From Archangium sp. (GTDB taxonomy: Bacteria > Myxococcota > Myxococcia > Myxococcales > Myxococcaceae): a stretch of 5,821 nucleotides of DNA. Made by a program: the position numbers and the translations under genes. Where the stretch lies: positions 1 to 5,821 of the forward strand of contig JAEUJR010001090.1 in NCBI GenBank assembly GCA_016793585.1. The letters run 5' to 3'. Below are positions 1 to 5,531 of the stretch, piece after piece (position 1 is the stretch's first letter; each line of letters begins with the position of its first letter). The notes under the pieces were generated by a model that saw only the letters and a program-made list of their open reading frames with translations, did not search any database and was not told the DNA's origin.

Positions 1-683
1 ACGCACGCCAGCCCTCCGTCAGCAGCGCCGCCGTCGCTCCGGCCCGCGTCGGGCTGGCCTGCGTCGCGGCCACCGTCGGTCGACGCTGAGAGATCGCGAC
101 ACACTGGTTGTCCGCCACCCTCGCAGGTGAGACCGATGCAACACCGCCCCACCAGGCAGACCGCGCCCTGATCGAGACAGGCGGCGCCACCGCCGCTTCC
201 GCCACCGAAGAGCCCGCCCGCGACGTTGCCGCCCGCGACGTTGCCGCCCGCGAAGTTGCCGCCCGCGAAGTTGCCGCCCGCGACGTTGGCTCCGCCGGCA
301 GACCCACCCGACGTCGCCAAACCACCTGCAGCGCTGCCACCACCACCGGGCTCCCCTCCGGCCGGGCCCCCACCAGACTCGCCGCCGGCTGCACCTCCGG
401 CGACTCCACCGGCAGCACCACCGCCACCAGCACCCGCGCCACCACCGACACCGCCACCGGAGAGGCCTCCTCCAACGTCACCGCCCCCCGAGGGCCCGCC
501 GCTCGCGGCACCACCGGCAGACGACGCACCGCCACCTGCGCGCCCACCATCGGTCGTGCCGCCATCGACCCAGGGGCACAACGCGTCGCACAGCTCGTCG
601 TATCGCGCGTCGAACCGGCCGCCGCAGGTGAACCCGCCGGAGACGACGAAGAAGCCCATCACCAGCTGAAGCAGTCGCTTCAT
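1..683 (-). CDS. Secreted Gly-rich protein with pentapeptide-like repeats and Cys-knot-like module (3' end outside window)
   Basis: The frame opens at ATG 683-681 and has no stop to the window edge, giving 227 visible residues. An AGGAGG ribosome-binding site lies 6 nt upstream and overlaps the stop of the preceding gene. Residues 1-19 form a short basic start plus hydrophobic core (MKRLLQLVMGFFVV), so export is likely. Cys20 might be a lipobox Cys, but the preceding GFT is a poor match, so lipoprotein status is uncertain. Residues 41-166 are Gly/Ala/Ser-rich low-complexity sequence, including five [AG]-N-[VF]-A-G units at 132-156. Residues 169-195 hold six Cys spaced C-x6-C-x4-C-C-x4-C-x7-C, resembling small disulfide-knot modules. 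From 203 on come DGG/DAG linker motifs, so another domain probably follows outside the window. The function is not recognised; a cell-surface or secreted role is inferred. Codon usage is as GC-rich as the neighbours, with no sign of transfer. Confidence 0.85.
   Translation of the reverse strand, partial: MKRLLQLVMGFFVVSGGFTCGGRFDARYDELCDALCPWVDGGTTDGGRAGGGASSAGGAASGGPSGGGDVGGGLSGGGVGGGAGAGGGGAAGGVAGGAAGGESGGGPAGGEPGGGGSAAGGLATSGGSAGGANVAGGNFAGGNFAGGNVAGGNVAGGLFGGGSGGGAACLDQGAVCLVGRCCIGLTCEGGGQPVCRDLSASTDGGRDAGQPDAGRSDGGAADGGLAC
216..290 (-). repeat. Five tandem 15-bp units encoding pentapeptide-like repeats
   Basis: Five head-to-tail 15-bp units (plus-strand form GCCCGCGACGTTGCC) occupy 216-230, 231-245, 246-260, 261-275 and 276-290. 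Units 3 and 4 (246-275) carry AAG where the others carry GAC-type sequence (gaagtt versus gacgtt), changing Val to Phe. The unit at 276-290 ends GGC instead of GCC, changing Gly to Ala. Read on the minus strand they give residues 132-156 of the Gly-rich protein as ANVAG, GNFAG, GNFAG, GNVAG, GNVAG. The near-identity of the units at DNA level implies recent duplication by slippage or unequal recombination. Confidence 0.9.
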
Positions 684-689
684 GGAGCG

Positions 690-695
690 CCTCCT
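690..695 (-). promoter_or_regulatory. Strong ribosome-binding site overlapping upstream stop codon
   Basis: AGGAGG on the minus strand lies 6 nt before ATG 683 and shares bases with the TAG stop (696-694) of the upstream membrane protein gene, reading TAGGAGG. This fixes the start of the Gly-rich gene and suggests its translation is coupled to the upstream gene. Confidence 0.85.
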
Positions 696-1089
696 AGAAC
701 GTCGCCGTCATCGAAGCGCCGCCGGGCCCGACGCTCACCCACCAGTTCCGCGTGCTGGGCCCCTCGAGAAACAACCAGAGCGCCGACGAGAGGGCGACGG
801 CGGCACCGAGAACGATCAGCACGGCGCCGCCAGCGGTCTCGAGCTTTCCAGCCGTGACGAGCCGGCGCGCGGCCGAGAGCGACGCCGCCGCCTCCTGCGC
901 AGACGACGCGCTCGTGGGGATTCTGGAGAGCTCGAGGTAGAGGTTCTCGGCGACTGCCAACCGCCAGACGCCGAGGCCGGCCACCACCAGGCCGGCGACA
1001 CCGAAACCGACCGGCTCGCCGTTGAAGCGCTGCGGCGAGGCAGGCGACGAGGCGAGCACGACTGAGAGACACGCCGCCGACCAGCTCAT
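694..1089 (-). CDS. Small two-helix membrane protein of unknown function
   Basis: 131 residues. ATG 1089-1087 is the first possible start, because an in-frame TAG stands at 1101-1099. No clear ribosome-binding site is visible. Two hydrophobic segments, about residues 27-47 (FGVAGLVVAGLGVWRLAVA within it) and 87-108 (GGAVLIVLGAAVALSSALWLFL), flank an Ala/Ser-rich stretch at 53-80 that could be helical. The tail (116-131, WWVSVGPGGASMTATF) has the alternating pattern of a beta-strand ending in Phe. The first 20 residues are mildly hydrophobic but lack a basic start, so a cleavable signal is doubtful. I do not recognise a family. The stop overlaps the ribosome-binding site of the Gly-rich gene 10 nt downstream, so the two are probably co-translated and may act together at the envelope (inference). 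Confidence 0.78.
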   Translation of the reverse strand: MSWSAACLSVVLASSPASPQRFNGEPVGFGVAGLVVAGLGVWRLAVAENLYLELSRIPTSASSAQEAAASLSAARRLVTAGKLETAGGAVLIVLGAAVALSSALWLFLEGPSTRNWWVSVGPGGASMTATF

Positions 1090-1138
1090 GTCGCCATGCT
1101 ACTGCATCTGCCCCGCGCCACGACGGAGCTTGCGAACG

Positions 1139-1708
1139 TCAGCCCTTGAACGCGAGCTCGAGCTTCTCGAGCACCTTCTTCTCGGCGCCCGACACCGCGA
1201 AGCCCGCGCCCAGCAACCCACCCGACGCCTCGGCGACGAGGCGCGCGCGGCCGAGCACTTCGTTCTTCAGCAGCTCGCGATCTTCGACCTTCATCTTCTT
1301 CACGAGCTCGTGCACGTAGTCGGCCCAGAGCCCGTGCCACGACAGCTCAGGCTTGGCGTCGAGCCACTGCACGAGCAGCAGCGCCGCCTCGGAGTCCTTC
1401 GAGATGCCGACGTTCTCGGCCTGCTGGAGCACGATGCGGCGCTCCTTCTCGTCGACCTTGCCGTCGGCCCAGGCCACCTCGACGAGGGGGAACATCGACA
1501 TCACCATGACCGCGGCCCCGCCGAGCTTGAGCGACGCCAGCGCGTCGAGCACCGTCGGGTTCACGATGCCGGTGAGGCGGGTGATCTCTTCTTTGGTCGC
1601 GGTGCGCGCCTGTTGGTCCTTCAGCTTCTGAAGGGCTGCTTCGTTCTGCTGCTTGAAGAACTGATCCTCGAGGGCTTTCCGTCGATCGTCGAACGCGTCT
1701 GCAGACAT
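1139..1708 (-). CDS. TerB-like helical protein
   Basis: 189 residues, starting at ATG 1708 with AGGAG 9 nt upstream (1722-1718). Residues 60-185 look all-helical. They contain the segment EVAWADGKVDEKERRIV (77-93), which matches the hallmark 'A-x-ADG-x-(V/I)-x-x-x-E' turn of TerB/DUF533-type domains. In that family a negatively charged helical bundle with an acidic loop is linked to metal binding and membrane-associated stress complexes. The N-terminus (FDDRRKALEDQFFKQQNEAA, from residue 6) is a charged amphipathic helix, perhaps a coiled coil or partner-binding segment. Residues 63-75 (GGAAVMVMSMFPL) are apolar but probably a buried helix rather than a membrane span. No signal peptide is seen, so a cytoplasmic location is likely. 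It lies 58 nt after the AAA+-like gene and 49 nt before the membrane protein gene. The TerB assignment is by motif only; a tellurite role is not implied. Confidence 0.87.
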   Translation of the reverse strand: MSADAFDDRRKALEDQFFKQQNEAALQKLKDQQARTATKEEITRLTGIVNPTVLDALASLKLGGAAVMVMSMFPLVEVAWADGKVDEKERRIVLQQAENVGISKDSEAALLLVQWLDAKPELSWHGLWADYVHELVKKMKVEDRELLKNEVLGRARLVAEASGGLLGAGFAVSGAEKKVLEKLELAFKG

Positions 1709-1727
1709 GATGTGAGACTCCTGTGTT

Positions 1728-1746
1728 TCCCTCTTTTCCAGAGGGA
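1728..1746 (-). other. Intercistronic hairpin (7-bp perfect stem, 5-nt loop)
   Basis: Bases 1728-1734 (TCCCTCT) and 1740-1746 (AGAGGGA) are perfect inverted repeats around a 5-nt loop, GGAAA in the minus-strand transcript. It sits between the AAA+-like stop (1767) and the TerB-like start (1708), just upstream of the latter's AGGAG. There is no following U-run in either direction, so it is not a canonical intrinsic terminator. It could be a processing or stability element within a polycistronic RNA, or chance. Confidence 0.5.
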
Positions 1747-1766
1747 GCGCGGTGATTCAAGGCTCG

Positions 1767-2153
1767 TCAGCGGCCCTTCTTCCTCACGTCGATGGTTGCC
1801 GTGCGAAGCCAGTAGCGAAGGTCATCGGTCAGGCCACCCTTTTCGACGGCAGTCTCGACCGAGGTCGCCAGGCCGAGCGCGAACCGTGGCCGCTCCTCCT
1901 GTTCACGCAGCACGCGCACGAGCTCGCGCTGGGTGGCGGCGGGCACGGCGGTGACGTCGGGGACATAGACGGTGCCGCGCTGGCTCTTCAGCGCGCGGGT
2001 CACCTGGGCGGGCTCCTTCGCTTCGATGAACGGCTCGCCGGGCGCCGACTGTGCCGCCGCGACCGCGAACGCCCGCCGGTCGGCCTCTGCGCCGCCGAGC
2101 AGCAGCATCGACGCCCGGTTCTTCTTCAGCTGCTCCGCCGTGTACGCCGTCAC
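1767..2153 (-). CDS. Degenerate sigma54-activator-type AAA+ fragment
   Basis: 128 residues from GTG 2153. That start has GGAGG 5 nt upstream (2163-2159); an in-frame GTG at 2165 adds four residues but lacks a site. Residues 60-120 align by eye with the Walker B to sensor region of sigma54-dependent activators: GTVYVPDV (60-67) versus GTLFLDEV, then ATQRELVRVLRE (73-84) versus the usual LQ.KLLRVLQE, and GGLTDDLRYWLR (106-117) versus GRFREDLYYRL. The Walker A position reads LLLGGAEADRRAF (residues 17-29), without GxxxxGK. The Walker B catalytic Glu is replaced by Val. The GAFTGA sigma54-contact loop is absent: there are only about 40 residues between the A and B positions. ATP hydrolysis and sigma54 activation are therefore unlikely. 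It may act as a binding or scaffold module for the cyclase just upstream (inference). The homology is a pattern judgement. Confidence 0.8.
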   Translation of the reverse strand: MTAYTAEQLKKNRASMLLLGGAEADRRAFAVAAAQSAPGEPFIEAKEPAQVTRALKSQRGTVYVPDVTAVPAATQRELVRVLREQEERPRFALGLATSVETAVEKGGLTDDLRYWLRTATIDVRKKGR

Positions 2154-2158
2154 GCGAA

Positions 2159-2163
2159 CCTCC
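2159..2163 (-). promoter_or_regulatory. Ribosome-binding site deciding the AAA+-like start
   Basis: GGAGG on the minus strand is 5 nt before GTG 2153-2151 and 6 nt after the cyclase stop (TAG 2171-2169). It favours 2153 over the in-frame GTG at 2165, which would start over this site. Confidence 0.65.
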
Positions 2164-2168
2164 ACCGT

Positions 2169-3647
2169 CTAGAAACGTCGTGATGCCTCGAGCGACTCGT
2201 TGAGCGCGCTCGTCACCTTGAACAGCGGCACGGGCGCGGTGCGGCCCTTCACGCGCACGGGCGCGAGCTCTTCGAGCGGCCCGAAGCGGCGCAGCAGCTC
2301 GGCGGTGCCTCCACCGACCAGAATCTCGCCAGGGCCGGCCAGCGCGCAGAGCCGCGAGGCGACGTTCACCGTGTCGCCGATGCAGGTGTACTCGGTGCGC
2401 CGCGTCGAGCCGATGCTGCCCGCGATGACGGGGCCGGTGTTGAGGCCGAGGCCGAGCTCGAGGCGCTCGGCGGCGGGGCGGTCGGCGTTGCGCTCACGCA
2501 CCTCGGCCATCATCTGCAGCGCGGCCGAGACCGAGGCCTGCACGTCGTCGTCGTGGCGAATGGGCGCGCCCCACACGGCCATCAGCCCGTCACCGAGGAA
2601 CTTGTCGAGCGTGCCGCCCCACGCCAGCACCACGTCGGCGAGCCGGCCCAGCACCTCGTTCAGGCGCGCCATCACCGCTTCGGGAGGCTGGGTCTCGGCG
2701 AAGCCGGTGAAGTTTCGAATGTCGGCGAAGAGCACGGTCACCACACGTTTCTCTCCTGTCAGGGCGATGTCGCCGCCGCGCAACACTTCTTCGACCACGG
2801 CGTCTGAGGTGTACCGGGCGAACAGCCGGCGAATGCGCTCGGTCTGCGAGGTGCGGCGCAGCACCGACTCGATGCGCGCGGCGAGCTCCTCCATCGAGGC
2901 GCCCTTGTGCACGTAGTCGTCGGCGCCCGCCTTCAACAGGCCGACCCGCTGCGCGTCGCCGTCGTTGGCGGTGAGAATGAGCACCGGCAGCTCTCGCCGC
3001 GGCCCGCTCTTGATGCGCCGGCACAGCTCGGCTCCGTCGATGCCGGGCATGTCGAGGTCGGTGAGCACGAGGTCGGGCTTGACGACGTCGAGCTGCTCGA
3101 GCGCGAGGAAGGGGTCGTTGAAGGGCGCCACCTCGTAGCCGTGGCTGGTGAGCCCGTCTTGCACGAGGGAGCAGGCCAGCTCGCTGTCGTCGACGACCAG
3201 CACACGGCGGCCCGTCGGCGTGGCCTGCACGCCCGAGGTCGTCTTGCGTGGCGGCTCTGCGGCGCTCATGCGCTGCTGCAGGCCCAGCGCCTCGTACACC
3301 TGCTGGTGCGTGCAGGCGCCCAGCTCGATGAGCAGCTCGCCCAGCCGCCGGCCGTCACGGCGCTGCTTCTCGAGGCCCAGCTCGAGCGCGTCGGCCGAGA
3401 GGTACTGAAGCCCGACGAGAATCTCTCCGAGCGGCGGGCGATCGAGCACCACGGTATCGCCCCGCGAGATGGCGAGGGCGAGCGCGCGCTGCAGCTGGGG
3501 CCGCGTGAGGTAGCCGAGCGAGAGCAGCGCTTCTCCGACGCGCGCGCCCGTCAGCGGCTGCAGCGCGAGCGCCTCGGCCACCTGCCCGTCGGTGACGAGG
3601 CCGAGCTCGATCAGCAGGTCGCCGAAGCGTCGGGTGGGTTCAGTCAT
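2169..3647 (-). CDS. MshEN-MshEN-receiver-class III adenylate cyclase
   Basis: 492 residues, ATG 3647 with GAGG 8 nt upstream; no signal peptide or membrane segment, so cytoplasmic. Residues 7-59 and 72-124 are two MshEN-type units, each two 24-residue R-x-G-x-x-L-like motifs spaced by 5 residues (7-30/36-59, 72-95/101-124). MshEN is the c-di-GMP-binding N-terminal domain of MshE/GspE-type ATPases. Residues 148-264 are a receiver with acidic pair D153/D154, phospho-acceptor D197 in [14 protein letters not shown]226 and K248. Residues 265-300 form the helical transducer. Residues 300-478 are a class III cyclase with metal Asps D309 and D353, adenine-selecting K349 with T421 (class IIIb style, [10 protein letters not shown]), and transition-state N428 and R432. 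cAMP from ATP is the expected product; cGMP is less likely. Control is expected through phosphorylation by an unlinked histidine kinase and perhaps c-di-GMP. The receiver and cyclase are certain; ligand binding by MshEN is inferred. Confidence 0.95.
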   Translation of the reverse strand: MTEPTRRFGDLLIELGLVTDGQVAEALALQPLTGARVGEALLSLGYLTRPQLQRALALAISRGDTVVLDRPPLGEILVGLQYLSADALELGLEKQRRDGRRLGELLIELGACTHQQVYEALGLQQRMSAAEPPRKTTSGVQATPTGRRVLVVDDSELACSLVQDGLTSHGYEVAPFNDPFLALEQLDVVKPDLVLTDLDMPGIDGAELCRRIKSGPRRELPVLILTANDGDAQRVGLLKAGADDYVHKGASMEELAARIESVLRRTSQTERIRRLFARYTSDAVVEEVLRGGDIALTGEKRVVTVLFADIRNFTGFAETQPPEAVMARLNEVLGRLADVVLAWGGTLDKFLGDGLMAVWGAPIRHDDDVQASVSAALQMMAEVRERNADRPAAERLELGLGLNTGPVIAGSIGSTRRTEYTCIGDTVNVASRLCALAGPGEILVGGGTAELLRRFGPLEELAPVRVKGRTAPVPLFKVTSALNESLEASRRF

Positions 3648-3702
3648 CGCGGGGGCCTCGAATGCTACACCGCCCGCTGGTCGTCGCCCCTGCGGAATCG
3701 GC

Positions 3703-4809
3703 TCAATGGCCCCCGACGCGCAGCAGCGCCATGAGGATCTCGAGCAGAATGAGCACCACCACCATCACCTCGAGGGTGAGCGAGCGGTCGTGGTCGACCT
3801 CGCCCTTGAGCAGGCCGTACGTCTGCAGCAGCAGCTTGTGTTTGCGCGAGACCTGCTCGCTCCACTGCTTGACGCGCAGCTGCAGCACGGCGCTCTCGTA
3901 GACGCGCGCCAGGTAGACGTCGCCGACGATCTTCAGCGCGTTCTCGACCCGCTCGATGAACTCCGAGAGCTCGATGACGGTCTGCATCAGGTCTCGCAGC
4001 ACCTGGCGGTAGGGGCTGTACAGAATCGAGCCCTTCTTCATGTCGATGCCGTCGTAGACGCGGGTGAGCTCGCCATCGAGCACGGCGTCGAAGTAGCGCA
4101 GCTCGAGCAGCTGGGCGTTGGCGATCTCGAGCAGGTCGACGATGTCTTCGCTGCCCGAGGGCTCGTAGAGGAACGCGGCGTTCCACTCCATGAGCGCGAG
4201 GTCTTCGTTGGTGTAGCTGTGGTGGTGCTCGAGCACCTCGCGCACCTCTCGCGGCGAGAGCTCGGCCACGTCGACTTCACCCAGAATCAGCTTCGCCAGC
4301 CCGGGCTCGGCCAGCACCTCGTCGGCCTTCGGCTTGCCGTCGAAGCTGCGCACGAAGAGCACCGTGTATTCCTCGAGCTGGTCCCACAGGTGCGGCTTCT
4401 CGAAGGCGGGCTCGAGCTGGGTGCGCAGCCGGGTGAGCTCGTCGCGGGCGAGGGTCTCGATGGCCTTGGAGTCGTACAGCTCGTCGGCGAAGGGCGTCAC
4501 CTCTTCGAGCGTCTGGCCGCGGTCGATGGGCACGCGCACCACGACCGCGAGGCAGCCGTGGTCGAAGAGGCGCACGCCGAACTGCACCTCACGAATGCGG
4601 CCCTGAACCTCGAGCTGGCGGGTGCCGAGGTCGGCGGCGAGCGGCGCGTTCGACAGCTGCACATAGGCGCTGCCGGCGCGAGAGAAGCCGACGCGGCGAA
4701 CGCCCGAGCCCGCGCGCGAGAGCAGGGCTCGGCACTTCTCGAGGTCGATGGAGTCGGCCACGTCGAAGAAGCGGTAACAGAGGGCTGAGGCGTCGGTGAG
4801 GCGCAGCAC
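3703..4809 (-). CDS. C-terminally membrane-anchored protein resembling RMD1/YagE (DUF155) family
   Basis: 368 residues from GTG 4809; no ATG or other good start lies nearby in frame, and no clear ribosome-binding site precedes it. It starts 19 nt after the DTW gene, so coupling may help initiation. The N-terminal half is a mixed soluble region including [16 protein letters not shown] (79-94), recalling the 'FxFxxGxxVxW' strand of DUF155. The C-terminal half is helical: [17 protein letters not shown] (201-217), then long charged helices (220-340, possible coiled coil). It ends in a single membrane segment at about 346-363 with an embedded Glu357 and a short RVGGH tail. This order (soluble domain, coiled helices, terminal membrane helix with 'LE..IV.LI..E') is that of the Rmd1/RMND1/YagE family, whose bacterial role is poorly known. 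The family call is moderate; the gene itself is secure. The protein would face the cytoplasm from the inner membrane. Confidence 0.88.
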   Translation of the reverse strand: MLRLTDASALCYRFFDVADSIDLEKCRALLSRAGSGVRRVGFSRAGSAYVQLSNAPLAADLGTRQLEVQGRIREVQFGVRLFDHGCLAVVVRVPIDRGQTLEEVTPFADELYDSKAIETLARDELTRLRTQLEPAFEKPHLWDQLEEYTVLFVRSFDGKPKADEVLAEPGLAKLILGEVDVAELSPREVREVLEHHHSYTNEDLALMEWNAAFLYEPSGSEDIVDLLEIANAQLLELRYFDAVLDGELTRVYDGIDMKKGSILYSPYRQVLRDLMQTVIELSEFIERVENALKIVGDVYLARVYESAVLQLRVKQWSEQVSRKHKLLLQTYGLLKGEVDHDRSLTLEVMVVVLILLEILMALLRVGGH

Positions 4810-4828
4810 GGGAGGCCGTTGTACTCCC

Positions 4829-5458
4829 TCACGGCTCCATCGGCCGCCACTTCGTCTTCTCGAAGGCCTCGAGCTTCTGCTCCCAGACGCCGCGGGCCTT
4901 GAGCACGCGCTCGACGAAGTCGGTGTGCAGCTTGAGCAGCGGCTCCATCACGGCGGCGCCCTCGAGCAACCCGAGCGCCTCGGCGACGGCCTCGAGCGTG
5001 GAGCGCCCCTCTTCGAACGAGGTGTCACGCAGGCGGAGGATGTTGGCGGGCGGCGCGTCGAGCTGCACCCGCGGCAGCCCATGCAGCTTCGGCAGCTTCG
5101 TGAACATGCGCCGCGTCTGCCGCCAGGTGCCGTCGATGACGACGAGCGTCTCGGGCGGCGTGGTGGGCCAGGGCGCAGGTGTCTCCGAGGGGAACAGCAC
5201 GACGGCGTTCTGGAGCGACGGCAGCTTCGCGTTCACGCCGGCCGGGTCGTCGTCGAAGTCGACCACCGTCATGTTGGGCAGCGCGAGGGCCGCAGCGCGC
5301 ACCGTGCCGGTCGACTTCCACGACTCGCGCTCGTGGCGAATCATCAGAATCTTCGTCTTCGTGTCGACGGTGGGCACGTGCGGGCACACGCAGAACTCGA
5401 GCCGAATCCAGCAGCGGGGGCATCGGCCGGGCAGGTCGCTCGACGTGCGGGAGCGCAT
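4829..5458 (-). CDS. DTW-domain protein, predicted tRNA-uridine aminocarboxypropyltransferase
   Basis: 209 residues from ATG 5458. The frame extends to ATG 5593, but that would overlap the divergent dapD gene by about 60 nt, and similarity to the family begins only here. Near the N-terminus C13-P-R-C16 and C23-V-C25 form a probable zinc-binding cluster typical of the group. The signature LVVIDGTWRQTRRM (105-118) contains the D-x-T-W core that names the family, and R152-STLEA (153-157) is the conserved second motif. The DTW/TapT enzymes use S-adenosylmethionine to place a 3-amino-3-carboxypropyl group on uridine (acp3U) in tRNA, in the cytoplasm. Length fits the family. The exact tRNA position cannot be read from sequence. 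It is first of the minus-strand gene set and 19 nt upstream of the RMD1-like gene. Confidence 0.92.
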   Translation of the reverse strand: MRSRTSSDLPGRCPRCWIRLEFCVCPHVPTVDTKTKILMIRHERESWKSTGTVRAAALALPNMTVVDFDDDPAGVNAKLPSLQNAVVLFPSETPAPWPTTPPETLVVIDGTWRQTRRMFTKLPKLHGLPRVQLDAPPANILRLRDTSFEEGRSTLEAVAEALGLLEGAAVMEPLLKLHTDFVERVLKARGVWEQKLEAFEKTKWRPMEP

Positions 5459-5531
5459 GACGCGCCCCCTACACCACAACGCGCTGACGATTGCTGCCGA
5501 ACGCGACACGCCCAGGGAGTAGAAGCGGCGC
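5459..5531. promoter_or_regulatory. Divergent intergenic region between DTW gene and dapD
   Basis: These 73 nt separate two outward-facing start codons, so they should hold promoter elements for both genes, or the promoters reach into the coding ends. I see no confident -35/-10 pair, no -24/-12 sigma54 element and no notable inverted repeat. A purine-rich AGAAG lies 6 nt before the dapD ATG as a weak ribosome-binding site; before the DTW ATG only a G-run (5465-5469) is visible. Confidence 0.45.

Noticed and set aside
216..290. CRISPR-like array
   Set aside because: Units are 15 bp, directly adjacent without spacers, and in frame with a coding region.
108..857. Plus-strand open frames 108-857 and 226-669 (Pro-rich)
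   Set aside because: They are antisense to the Gly-rich minus-strand gene; Pro-rich text is what Gly codons give on the other strand, and no ribosome-binding site or domain is visible.
1728..1746. Intrinsic terminator
   Set aside because: The stem is only 7 bp and no U-run follows on either strand.
1022..1954. 310-codon plus-strand frame
   Set aside because: It runs opposite the TerB-like and AAA+-like genes and has Arg/His/Leu-rich composition typical of GC-rich shadows with no recognisable motif.
2200..3734. Plus-strand frames 2200-2916 and 2907-3734
   Set aside because: They lie antisense to the cyclase, whose domains are unambiguous on the minus strand.
3592..4788. 398-codon plus-strand frame, the longest in this part
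   Set aside because: It spans antisense to the RMD1-like gene, is rich in Glu-His-Leu-Val repeats mirroring Leu/Glu codons, and crosses into the cyclase 5' end.
5459..5531. Sigma54-type promoter suggested by the sigma54-activator-like gene
   Set aside because: No GG-N10-GC element of the -24/-12 type with convincing flanks was found in this intergenic region.
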